64,000 nt of DNA. Origin: Protonemura montana (taxonomy: Eukaryota; Arthropoda; Insecta; Plecoptera; Nemouridae). The position numbers and the translations under genes were made by a program. A model generated the notes under the pieces. The model worked only from the letters and a program-made list of their open reading frames with translations, did not search any database and was not told the origin of the DNA. The stretch covers positions 3,538,001-3,602,000 of the forward strand of contig OX387611.1 in assembly GCA_947568835.1 (NCBI GenBank), in the 5' to 3' direction. Position 1 is the stretch's first letter. Each line of letters opens with the position of its first letter. Shown one piece after another: positions 34,105 to 46,200 of this stretch.

Positions 34105-35165
34105 CCGAACAGTTTGGCTTGTTGGAAACACCCGTTCTCGTGAGATCACCGAAGTTCAGCAACCCTGCGCTGGGTATTGGATGGGTGACCATCATAAACA
34201 TGATCAGTTCTGTTCGGGAGAGAGTTTGAAGGGATAAAAGTTAATCAGCACTGCGCTGTGTCGGGTATTGGATGGGTGACCATCATACACATGACCAGTT
34301 CTGTTTGGGAGAGAGGTTGGAGGGATTAAAATTAAGCAACACTGCGCTGGGTCAGGTATTGGATGGGTGACCATCATACACATGACCAGTTCTGTTCGGG
34401 AGAGAGGTTGGAGGGATGAAAGTTAAGCAACACTGCGCTGGGTCAGGTATTGGATGGGTGACCACCATACACATGACTAGTTCTGTTCGGGAGAGAGGTT
34501 GGAGGGATGAAAGTTAAGCAAAACTGCCCTGTGTCAGGTATTGGATGGGTGACCATCATACACATGACCAGTTCTGTTCGGGAGAGAGGTTGAAGGGATG
34601 AAAGTTAAGTAACACTGTGCTGGGGTAGGTATTGGATGGGTGACCATCATGCACATGACCAGTTCTGTTCGGGAGACAGGTTGGATGGATGAAAGTTAAG
34701 CAACACTGTGCTGGGGTACGTATTGGATGGGTGACCATCATGCACATGACCAGTTCTGTTCGGGAGACAGGTTGGATGGATGAAAGTTAAGCAACACTGT
34801 GCTGGGGTACGTTTTGGATGGGTGACCATCATGCACATGACCAGTTCTGTTCGGGAGACAGGTTGGAGGGATGAAAGTTAGTTCAGCAACTTCACTCGCC
34901 TTGCTTATCAACCTCTCGACAGCATGGATTTGTAGAGGAATCTTGTTGTTCGCGTTGTACCGTCCTTCAGAAGGCACGTTAAACTGGTGGTCCCCTTGGT
35001 GCTCTTCGACAGGAGCAGGCTACGTGCCGGCACCGGGTTTCCCCTCCTCCCTTCTAAACTAGGCTAGGTTCATCATCACCATCATCCACTCATTCACCGA
35101 CGTCATTAGACCAGTGCCACATGGACTGTTGTCAAAACAGTACGTCGTTGAACCCCAATAATCAA
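34105..35165 (+). mobile_element. 5S-rRNA-derived SINE with about eight 91-bp repeats
   Basis: The head TTGGAAACACCCGTTCTCGT and the rest of the 5S-like region are present, followed by about eight tandem 91-bp units, then the body (about 34880-35060) and the tail CATCATCACCATCATCCACT to about 35165. It is the longest array of this family in the window. Confidence 0.88.
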
Positions 35166-35240
35166 ACAATCAGCGTTGCAACCTGCTAGCTGGCACAGTT
35201 GGCTATACTGATATTACTAAATGTTTCTCTCATTTTGCAG

Positions 35241-35378
35241 GTTGGCGTTCCCTCCCCTCTTGGCCGTGAAATTCGACCCGCTGCACCCGACGAAGGAGAA
35301 CTTGACTCAAGAAACATCGATCTACATCGGAAAACCAGCCGTGTTGTCCACTTTCCGCTCCTCGGGGAGAAAAGCAAG
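35241..35378 (+). CDS. Possible orphan exon, unknown protein
   Basis: Not recognised. A strong acceptor (TTTCTCTCATTTTGCAG) precedes a 138-bp GC-richer block that ends at a weak donor (AAG|GTTTTT). Two frames are open: one reads VGVPSPLGREIRPAAPDEGE, the other LAFPPLLAVKFDPLHPTKEN. The abrupt GC rise suggests coding, but no neighbouring exon was found on this strand. Like the GH18 exon, it may be a stray duplicated exon. Confidence 0.3.
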
Positions 35379-35589
35379 GTTTTTATTTTATAGCCGCGAC
35401 CGATTCTCGGCATCGAAAAAATATGTTTCTTTAAATACGACAATATAAGCATTGTTAGGAATTAAACAATCGCCGGATGAGAAGCACAATGTCACTGGGA
35501 CAAAGATCTAGAGAAACTGTCAGCTGTTTTTTAGCTTCCTCTAAACAAAAGCACCGGTCAATTGGAATGTAAAACTCATTTTGATTGTT

Positions 35590-35760
35590 TTAGGATGAAA
35601 TCTTATTTAAATTGCTAACGCTTGCAATGCGCGGGGTATTTTTATTATTATCAACACTATGACTGTCTTAAAAATTGATGCCCAAACGGGGGCATCAATT
35701 TTGGGCATCAATTTTTGAGACGGTTATTGTGTTGATAATAATAAACTTATTTTGATTTTG
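35590..35760. repeat. Collapsed tRNA-SINE hairpin
   Basis: Outer tail and both inner inverted repeats (AAAAATTGATGCCCAAACGG, then CATCAATTTTTGAGACGG) of the tRNA-SINE family without the tRNA part between them. The adjoining 35760-36060 shows only a C-rich run (CCCCTCCCCTCCCCTCC, about 35927-35950). Confidence 0.7.
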
Positions 35761-36059
35761 TTCATTTGGTAGCCACCCAATAGCTTCCAGGACGGTCTGA
35801 TATCTGCTTTGTGTTCTGCTTTGAACTTGAGATGTGATTCTTGTCGTTGGTTCGTGGCTTGGACTCAGACAAGATGTCGAGTTGATGGCAAGTCCCTGGT
35901 GTTGTTCATTGTGAGGGGTGAGTCACCCCCCTCCCCTCCCCTCCCCTCCTTGCACCCATTCCATCTTGAGCTGGGAGGTCAAAGATGTCTTCTAGGACTT
36001 GAGACTTTGTTATGACAGTTCTTTTTAAAACATGTGTTCGTTCTCTTACCTTCGTACCA

Positions 36060-36270
36060 ACTGGGTTTTGAATGCTAAGCAAAGAACAACAATTTTTCCC
36101 AGCGTTTACCAACAGTAATTGTTAGGGTAAATATTAAAAAAAAAGCAATTGTTGATATTTATGTGGTTCTTTTGTTATTGGAAAATTGTCAGGACTGCTC
36201 TTACCCTTGATAAAGTAACAGGTACAAGTTACGAAACGTTGGGAAATTTAGTCGTTCTTCACTTGGCATG
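36060..36270. repeat. RepG dispersed element copy
   Basis: Two partial arms of the RepG family, including CCTTGATAAAGTAACAGGTA and ACGAAACGTTGGGAAATTTA. Confidence 0.65.
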
Positions 36271-36387
36271 CAAACAACTTTGTTGCTGCTTGTGATAATG
36301 AAATGTATTGCCATGACTAACAATAAAAACAAAATCTTGCTAAAACTGTTCTTTGTTTCCAAGAAACCCTACCCCTTATCCTGTCCG

Positions 36388-36389
36388 CG

Positions 36390-36430
<41 letters not shown>
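36388..36430. repeat. Poly(A) run
   Basis: About 40 adenines on the plus strand, next to the first unit of the tRNA-like cluster. Read on the minus strand, which carries the tRNA-like sense, it is a long T run. Confidence 0.9.
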
Positions 36431-36435
<5 letters not shown>

Positions 36436-36439
36436 TGGG

Positions 36440-37490
36440 CGCTCCCAAAACGTATATCTTGGCCGGATTCGAACCCAGGAATAGTAATTCCTGGCCCAGC
36501 TGCGAAGCAAGCACGTTACCATTGAGCCACGCTGCTCTGATAATAATGTTGTGGTTGAAGTCGTATTTAGACACTCGATTTTGGACTTAGTAAAAAAAAA
36601 AAAAATTGTGAAAATAATACTTCGAATTATTTCATCGCCAACCCTTCACTAGAATTATGTTCCAGACAGAGGGTGACAAAACTTGGATGCGATGGGGATT
36701 GAACTGCGGACCCCTCGCACTGAATGCACCGACCAAACCACTGAGCTACAGTGGCTCATGCTGTGTGGTCGATTTATTATCAAACTGGTGATGCAAACTG
36801 TCTCTTAGAGACCAATACTTGTTGCTACTTTCTGAAGAACAAAAAGCGGATCAGCTAGGATTCGAACTGGGTACCTCCGGATTGCGCCTCAAGTGAAGTG
36901 ACTTTTCCAATCAGCCACCGAGACGAGTTAGAAGTGGAGGGAAAATATCGGATATATGAATAACAGAAGTTGACTGCAATGTAATAAGTCGCCACTTGAT
37001 GAAGACCAAAAAGTGATTCGGGTGGGAATCGAACTCAAGTATTTCTGTACTTACCAGCTTTAAGTGATGCAATGACTTTTCCAATCCAGCCACAGTGACA
37101 GATGGTTTATACCATGAAATATTATATACTTGAATAGCAGCTAGCAGAGATGTTAAAGTTACCATGGAGACGAGATTGCTGTGACAATTGTTACATCGCC
37201 AATTGTTTTCAACGACTGAGTATTGATAATATTTAACTTACCTGTTACGTACGAGGAGACCGGGATTCGAACCAGCGACCCTCTGCATCCTGGCGCTGAG
37301 CACGAGAGCGATCTTCACTCGCCGTCAAACGGACGCTACGAATTTTCGCGAGAGTTGCATGACTGTAATAATCTTTCAAGGAGGTTGTTTCTGAGTTTTA
37401 AATAATGTACCAGCCGGGATACGAACCCGGTCCCGTACTTTTAAGATGTCCAAGTGGAGATGTAACTTCCCATGCAGTCAACGAAGCGGA
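36440..37490 (-). repeat. Cluster of about six different tRNA-like sequences
   Basis: Antisense tRNA-like blocks begin near 36457, 36690, 36856, 37023, 37258 and 37411. Each has a B-box-like motif (for example GGTTCGAATCC or AGTTCGAATCC on the minus strand) and most have an A-box-like region (TGGCTCAATGG, TAGCTCAGTGG, GGTGGCTGATTGG). They differ from one another, are all in one orientation, and are spaced about 150-235 bp. I could not fold convincing acceptor stems by eye, so I call them tRNA-related rather than functional tRNA genes. Confidence 0.65.
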
Positions 37491-37654
37491 TGACTGGATG
37501 GGACAAACAACTGGTACAAGAATGACTTTAACTAATATTAATAATAACATGACTTGCTAAATAAATTGTTTTCTTTATTGTCTTGAACCTTTAGCAGGAA
37601 GTTTATAAAACAAAATGTAAATAAATCACTTCTAGCGGTAATATTTATTTGTAA

Positions 37655-39210
37655 ATCCTGATGGGTAGGCCACCCATCGTACACGTGTGCACTGATGTTA
37701 TGTCTACAGCCTAGGCGTTGGGAGTCGAGGAAGAAAATCAAAGAAAATGTGGTAAGTTTTGATCGCAGGTGAAAACAGGGGGTTGCATTCGACTCCCCTT
37801 GAAATTCTACCCCTGTTGACACCCCTAGCGGGTCAAAATCCGACACGCGAATTTTTGTTTGAAATATTGAAAAAAATCGTGGACTAACCCCTTACGTTTT
37901 TTGTTGATTTTTGAAGATTCGCCTATACTTTGATTTAAGGGGTAGTTTGCACCTCCGAACACGATGGGCTATTTAGATTTTGCGTTAACATCATACTTTA
38001 GCCGCTATATTGATTTTAAACATTAAAACTGAAATAACTCCCTTAATATTAATCTGAGACAAAAACTGGGGGTTGCATTCGACTCCCCTTAAAATTCTAC
38101 CTCTGTTGACATCCCTCGCGGGTCAAAATCCGTCACTCGAATTTTTGTTTGAAATATTGAAAAAAATCGTGGACTAACCCCTTACGTTTTTTGTTGATTT
38201 TTGAAGATTCGCCCATACTTTGGTCTAAGGGGTAGTTTGCACCCCCAAACACGATGGGCTATTAAGATTTTGCGTTAACATCATACTTTAGCCGCTATAT
38301 TGATTTTAAACATTAAAACTGAAATAACTCCCTTAATATTAATTTGAGACAAAAACAGGGGGTTGCATTCGACTCCCCTTGAAATTCTACCCCTGTTGAC
38401 ATCCCTCGCGGGTCAAAATCCGTCACTCGAATTTTTGTTTGAAATATTGAAAAAAATCGTGGACTAACCCCTTACGTTTTTTGTTGATTTTTTAAGATTC
38501 GCCCATACTTTGGTCTAAGGGGTAGTTTGCACCCCCGAACACGATGGGCTATTTAGATTTTGCGTTTACATCATACTTTAGCCGCTATATTGATTTTAGA
38601 CATTAAAACTAAAATAACTCCCTTAATATTAATCTGAGACAAAAACAGGGGTGTGCATTGAACTCCCCTTAAAATTCTACCCCTGTTGACACCCCTCGCG
38701 GGTCAAAATCCTTTGGTCTTAGGGGTAGTTTGCACCCCCGAACACGTTGGGCTATTTAGATTTTGCGTAAACATCATACTTTAGCCGCAAGATTAATTTT
38801 ACACTTTTAAACTTTTAACCCCTTTAACCAAAATAACTCACAAGTTTAAAATTTAAGATAAAATTAGAGGTGTGCATTCGAATTCTCTTGAAATTCTACT
38901 CTTGTTGACATCTCTTAGATCGTGGAAAGGGGTGGGGGTAAATCAGTCTCTCAGATTTTTGTTTCAATTGAATCCTGAAGGGTAGGCCACCCATCGTACA
39001 CATGTGTGCTGATCATGATGTCATGCCTACACAACAGGCGTTGGGAGTCGAGGAACTCTGTGAATTCTCTGCAGAAAATCAAGGAGAATGCGGTAAGTAT
39101 CTATCACAGGAAAAAACATCCCCTTACGTTTTTCTTGATATTTGAAGATTCGCCCCTACTGTGACCTAAGGGGTAGTTTGCACCCCCGTACACGATGGGC
39201 ATTGCAATCG
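37655..39210 (+). repeat. 290-bp satellite bounded by direct repeats
   Basis: About 3.5 copies of a 290-bp unit (GGTAGTTTGCACC at 37941, 38231 and 38521, then a truncated copy). The array is flanked by similar segments at 37655-37745 and 38965-39060 (GGTAGGCCACCCATCGTACA). Diverged copies occur at 16262-16690. No frame is conserved across units. Confidence 0.92.
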
Positions 39211-39519
39211 TTTGCAATTGACATCAGATTTTTTCATCACTCAATGTTTCCATCTCCAGCCAGATCCGATAGCTAAACAATGTCTAAAAAGATCTTTATT
39301 TGGTACACAAATTAAATCGTCAAAAAAAAAAAACACATCCTGCAGAAATTCAGAGCCAATTTTTTTGTATAAAACATCATATTTTTCCATTCAAAATTGT
39401 ACAAAATATATGTCTGATCTCGCTCAAACTCCTTTATAGTAGCTCACTGTTTGACATTATCCAAGCCAACGAATTCATTCAGGCCTGCCCAACTTGTTTG
39501 TAGGTATCAATCGCTATCG

Positions 39520-39825
39520 CTATCGTTTGAACCTAGCCGTTCGTTCCTTCCATGCCTCCAGTGTCTTCGTCGGAATCTTTCTGCTATCGATCCATGGTGT
39601 CTCCAGAATCTCTAGATATCGTCTCTCATGACCGTTTCGACGTCGTCCAACTTGTTGCATTTTCGAACGCCGTTGAATTCTGGCTCCAAAGGTGGGCGTC
39701 GTCATCGGGCGTCGACTCTCGTCCTCCGCCCGAGTCTTCGCTGTTCAACTCGATCGCAATAGACGTTAGCGTCGAAAACTCGCGACTTTTCTTTTGGTTT
39801 TCGTTTGTTCGGCCGCCGGCCAAAC
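39520..39825 (-). other. GC-rich block, possibly a spliced 3' UTR exon of the CtIP gene
   Basis: On the minus strand a good acceptor (CTTCTTCCGCAG) lies at 39826, and a consensus donor (GAAG|GTACGT) lies 15 bases after the CtIP stop, at 40186. The block is GC-richer than its surroundings and has open stretches in two frames that I do not recognise. It may be an untranslated last exon, a separate gene's exon, or chance. Confidence 0.3.
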
Positions 39826-39879
39826 CTGCGGAAGAAGTTCACCAATTAAAATCAGATTTCACACAATAAAAACGCATCC

Positions 39880-40170
39880 AACGTCTAATTGGAGTTACTT
39901 GAGATTGACAGGTGGAGATCAGGGTCCAAGTAGCTCAATTGGTTAGAGCAACACCCGCGACAGGTGGAGATTGGGGTCCAAGTAGCTCAATTGGTTAGAG
40001 CAACACCCGCGACAGGTGGAGATCGGGTCTAAGTAGCTCAATTGGTTAGAGCAACACCCGCGACAGGTGGAGATCAGGGTCCAAGTAGCTCAATTGGTTA
40101 GAGCAACACCCGCGACAGGTGGAGATCAGGGTTCAAGTCCCCGTTTAGGGCAACAATTTGTGATAGGTTT
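39880..40170 (+). mobile_element. tRNA-derived SINE with five 52-bp units
   Basis: Sense-orientation copy: five tandem A-box-containing units (AGTAGCTCAATTGGTTAGAG) and one terminal B-box-like GGTTCAAGTCCCCG, so only the 5' half of the tRNA is amplified. It lies within 50 bp of the CtIP stop. Confidence 0.85.
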
Positions 40171-40200
40171 TTAGTGTTTACGTACCTTCGTTGCCGAACG

Positions 40201-43200
40201 TCAGAGAAGTTTTTTCCGCCGAGCCGGCTTCGGTCTCCGCGGCGAGGCGACGATTGTTTCCGACATCATGCCGCGGTCCTTCATCTCTTGCGTTGACGGA
40301 AAGTTCAAGTCCCAGTAACCTGCAACGTTTGGCAACACGGTAAATAACGTCCATGTTTTACTGGTTTTTAGACTCATGTCTACATTATCTAAACTTACCA
40401 CAAGTTTTGACAAAAACTATTTCAACTGGGTTTTGAATGCTAAGTGAAGAACAACTGAATTTCCCAACGTTTCGTAACTTGTACCTGTTACTTTATCAAG
40501 AGTAAAAGCAGTCCTGACTGATGTTTAAACTTCATTACGCACCTGGTGGAGTGTCCGGTGGCTGGAATTTGCCCCGATGTTTAGCGCAGCGGTTCATTTG
40601 ACGCTTGCGTTCCTCCTCCGTTCCCGGGCAAGCGTCCCACCACTGAAACAGATCGACAATAAACGTCAACTACAACTCGAGACCACGTCTTGGCAAGAGT
40701 CGACGATATCTGGTCACCGACGGACGCTTTACCTTCTTGCAGTCGATGCAGGACCAGCCTTGAAGTTTGTCACGCTCAGATTTCTTGCGCACGACTTCGC
40801 TCTTGTACTTGAACGTCGGCTCTTGGCGGTCACGATTCGGAACCCTGTCGAGGAGAACCAGCGGGGGCGATGATTATTCGATTATTGCTTAAAGACTTAA
40901 AGACATAAATAGGTCTGGTTTTCATTTGTAATTTTCAATGTTCAATGAAGGTACATAGCACCAAGCTTTTTTTGTGTTTTTTTCGGTGTAATTTGCCAGT
41001 GTATTTTTAATTTTTATTATAAAGAAGTAATTGACATTCCAAGGAAATATATAAGAAATACGAACATTTCAATGCAATAAAAATTAAAGTGACATCTATC
41101 TTTTGAATCAAACGGGTCCTCGACCAAGAAATGCCTTAAGAAAGAATCCTAGGTCACTCACATGTCAAAATTTGCTACGAGATCTTTGAACTGATCTGCG
41201 AGGCCTTGCTTGCCCTCCAGCATCGACCTCCTGGAATGCTGGACGACACCCTTCTGCAAGAAACAAAAGAAAAACAGAAATTCAGTTACGTTGCAGATGA
41301 GCGTTGATGTTTGATAAAGACAAAAAGTGAAGGAAGCCAACGAAGTGATGAACAAGCAATAAGCACAAGCATAGCGCACAAGGATCTTAAAACTTAGTTA
41401 TCATATGGGACTGCACACAATTGACATAGCAATAAGCACAAGCATAGCACACAAGGATCTTAAAACTTGGTTATCATATGGGACTGCACACAATTGACAT
41501 AGCAATAAGCACAAGCATAGCACACAAGGATCTTAAAACATGGTTATCATATGGAACTGCACACAATTGACATAGCAATAAGCACAAGCATAGCGCACAA
41601 GGATCTTAAAACTTGGTTATCATATGGGACTTCACACAATAGACATAGCAGTAACCACAAGCATAGCACACAAGGATTTTAAAACTTGGTTATCATATGG
41701 GACTGCACACAATTGACATAGCAATAAGCACAAGCATAGCACACAAGGATCTTAAAACTTGGTTATCATATGGGACTGCACACAATTGACAAAGCAATAA
41801 GCACAAGCATAGCGCACAAGGATCTTAAAACTTGGTTATCATATAGGACTGCACACAATTGACATAGCAATAAGCACAAGCATAGCACACAAGGATCTTA
41901 AAACTTAGTTATCATATGGGAAAAATATATGATTGTGGAGCAAGGATGCAATTTTGAAAGATTTTTGTAAGCTTTGATTGGTTAAAGAAACCATTATAAC
42001 ACTAATTATAGAGAAAAGTGGAAGGATATCACCGTATCACTTTAGAGTATGGAAAACATGTAAAAAACACACACAAAATATACAAAAAATGTCAACAAAT
42101 ATTGCTGTAATAAATTTCACCTGTTTAATTGGTTCTGGCTGGTTCATGAGTTCCATAAGCAGTTCTGGGTCGTTGTCCTCTAGAACCTCAATGCTAGCGT
42201 TCCGCTCCACCGTTCCAAACAACGCAATTTGCGAGCTTCTAGCCTTGTAACTACCATCCTGTGAAACAAAACAGAAAGTAGGGTGAACACGATACAGTTA
42301 TAGGGGCAAAGACAACTACAGATAAAACTTGCACAGATATTCCATCCTTATGAGGCAAAGACTAGCACAGATAAAACTTGCACAGATATTCCATCCAAAT
42401 GGGGCAAAGACTAGCACAGATAAAGCTTGCACAGATATTCCATCCTTATGAGGCAAAGACTAGCACGGATAAAACTTGCACAGATATTCCATGCTTATGA
42501 GGCAAAGACTGCCACAGATAAAACTTGCACAGATATTTCATCCTTATGAGGCAAAGACTGCCACAGATAAAACTTGCACAGATATTTCATCCTTATGAGT
42601 AGAGCCACGATTATATGGTGATGCGCGAAATCGCGAATTGTTCTTATCTCTTGTTATTCTTACAAATGAGTGCAATTCATTGAATTCCCAACTCAAATAT
42701 GTAAGAAGCTCATCGCGACATAACGCGAAATTCACGAAAAATCATCCATAACACCGAAATCAACTACTTCCCGCGAAATCATCGCGAAATGAGCCTTTTC
42801 CCATCCAAGTATCTTCAATTTCAGATAATCTGTTATTTTTTCATTTTTATCAAACCACATATCACGGAAAATAAATAAACAAACAAAACAACCCATTTCA
42901 CTAAAATGTGTGTATTTTGCGAAATAGCCACTAATTTCCATTCAAAAAATTTTAAATGTTTATTTTATCTCTCTAAACACACATTTCCATGAATTTGTCA
43001 GATTATTTCCCACAGTCTTGTTGTCAGGTCTGTTCCTCATCAAATGCTGTCAACATTCCTAAGTTTAGGGGGTAGAAGTAGTGGGGCAAATTGTTTGCTG
43101 TAGGAAACCATTGCCATTGGTTGGCTGAACCTTCCCCTCCTTGCCATGTGAGCACCAGCACCACATACATTCAGTCTATATAGAGATTAGCTGGGATTTC

Positions 43201-46200
43201 AAATTTCAATCGGGTGTAATACATTTTTTACTTTTGAGGATCAAGCAAGGCAACTCTTTGAGAGTGATGGATATATTTTGATGTGTGGAATCTGGAACAC
43301 AGACTTGTCTGGGAGAAAAAAGACAATCTTGCAAAGTATGTTGTTAGTACCGGGCAGTGGGTCTAATTCAAATTCTAATAGACATAAAAATCTCAACCCC
43401 CTCACTGACAAACTTTTTAGTTTTAAACTCTTTTTGGAAAATTAGTGTTACAAATAGGAGCTAATTGATATTAATTTAATTTTGCATCAATAATAATAAA
43501 AACATGGAGCTTATACGGATAAATGTTTCTTGCGTCTTATTTGTTTTGTAGTTTCCTTGTGGCGTAACAGTGTATTTTATGAAACATAAAGGTATTAGCT
43601 ACATTTTAAAGGAACTTCTTGAACAGAAACACTATGTTTAACTATTCTTCTTTTTTTCGTCACCTATGTCCGAAATCTGCTATAGACATGAAATTCTGTA
43701 CTTTTTCCATAACACCGCCATAACACCGAAATCCAAAAAGCTTACCACGAAATTAACGAAATCATAACACCATAAAATCTTGGCTCTACTTATGAGGCAA
43801 AGACTAGCACAGATAAAGCTTGCACAGATATTCCATCCTTATGAGGCAAAAACTGCCACAGATAAAGCTTGCACAGATATTCCATCCTTATGAGGCAAAG
43901 ACTAGCACAGATAAAGCTTGCACAGATAAAACTTGCACAGATATTCCATCCTTATGAGGCAAAGACTAGCACAGATAAAGCTTGCACAGATATTCCATCC
44001 TTATGAGGCAAAGACTGGCACAGATAAAACTTGCACAGATATTCCATCCTTATGAGGCAAAGACTAGCACAGATAAAGCTTGCACAGATATTCCATCCTT
44101 ATGAGGCAAAGACTAGCACAGATAAAGCTTGCACAGATATTCCATCCTTATGAGGCAAAGACTAGCACAGATAAAGCTTGCACAGATATTTCATCCTTAT
44201 GAGGAAAAGACTACCACAGATAAAACTTGCACGGATATTCCATCCTTATGAGGCAAAGACTAGCACAGATAAAACTTGCACAGATATTCCATCCTTATGA
44301 GGCAAAGACTAACACAGATAAAGCTTGCACAGATATTCCATCCTTATGAGGCAAAGACTAGCACAGATAAAGCTTGCACAGATATTCCATCCTTATGAGG
44401 CAAAGACTATCACAGATGAAGCTTGCACAGATATTCCATCCTTATTTTCATGAAATTAATTGGTCCTTTAAGACTAGAAATCTATTAGCAGAGTTTGATA
44501 CTATCGTGTAACGCATTACGACAGAACAAGTTGCTAATAAAAAAATTAAAAACCCAATTCTTCAGATGCATTTTGATTTGAGGTTTAGTTGAAGATATCA
44601 GGTCTTCATTTAAACATTAAAAATGACTCTGATCATTCTCACTGACCTTCGGCACTTGGCTGACTCCGCTGAAGGAACTGTTACGTTTCGCAATCCGTTC
44701 GACTCCCGGCAGCAACGTAGACGAAAAGCCAACGCAGCGATTGAAGCAATCCTGCCAACATGATAATCAATTAAAAAAAAACATAACGTCGAATAAATGT
44801 AGCAACCGTTTCCGTGTTATTCTGTCTGATTGAGCACTTTTTATGCTTTTAAATTTAAATTAATTTCCTGTCCGAAGAATTTCCTCTCTCGAACATGTGT
44901 CATGACCGTGTCATGGGTCATGGGTCAGAAGGGCAGCTGTGACTATAGACTCTATGATTTCTAGCGAGGAATAATTCGGGAAACACGGTCAAGGTGGTTT
45001 TTACCATTACGTATTACCAAATATTGAAAAACTGACCTCGCTTGCAATTAAATATGTAAAAATTTTAAATTTTAAAATGAGTTCCAAAGCTAAGGAAAAT
45101 GTAAAAAAAATTCTGAAAAATATTGTAAAGTTGCAATCACCTGCGATGTCTCCGGAAAGTCGGGTTCTTTGTGAATCGGAGGCAACGTCGGGGGTCGTTT
45201 CCACGGCGACTTGGACGGACTCTGCTGGCAGATGTTTTAAGAGTCAGACCAATTGTTTAAAAAGATTTCTCAAACTAAAACCAGTAAAAGCCAGTCACCA
45301 AGAAAAAACACAATCAGAAAAGTGCAGTATCTGTGAAATCTTATTTAAATTGCAAATGCTTGCAATGCGCGGGGTATTTTATTATTTTATAGGTATTTTT
45401 ATAGGGTATTTTATAGGTGGAGATCGGGGTTCGACTCCGCGTTTGGGCATCAATTTTTGAGACGGTTATAGTGTTGTTAATAATAAAATCAGGTGAGTAA
45501 TTCAACATGTCTTCCAACACCTGCGACAGGTGGAGATTGTTAGGCCATCTATTTTTGATCGGTTATTAGTGTTTCTAATAATAAACGTTGGTTACCATCG
45601 CCGTTTCACTCGCACGAACGCCTCCGTTAAACTCTGGCAAGGTCGTGAGGTCGGTGACCTTTGGCCGAACGAACAGCGCCAGCTGCGCCTGCTGCAGCGA
45701 ACGACCTTGACCTTGACCGTTGGACGATCGTTCGCGCAACGACCGTGCCGGCTTCAACGACCAGCCGTCGGCCACGCGACGTTCAACAGGCTGGCAAACA
45801 TTGAAATAAGTTATAAAAAAAAAAAGTAAAATATGTTAGTTTTTTGGATTATTGACTTTGATTAGATGCAAAATTATTGTTATAATTTTATGTGGTTTTT
45901 TTGTTATTGGAAAATTGTCAGGACTGCTTTAACCCTTGAAGAAGTAACAGGTACAAGTTACGAAACATTGGGAAATTCAGTTGTTCTTTACTTAGCATTC
46001 AAAACCCAGTTGAAATGGCTTTTGTCAAAACTAGTGCCAAGTTTAGATAGTATGTAAGTTTTTAAGTTATTGACCCTGGTTATTTTATTTAGATGTATTT
46101 AGGAAGCTTGAACTTGGTAATTGTTATAATTTTTTGTTGTTATTGGAAAATTGTCAGGACTGCTCTAACCCTTGATAAAGTAACAGGTACAAGTTACGAA

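Noticed and set aside
42544-42941. Short minus-strand frames inside the hAT-like element as genes
   Set aside because: They span the TIR and satellite and are not conserved as a full transposase in the second copy.
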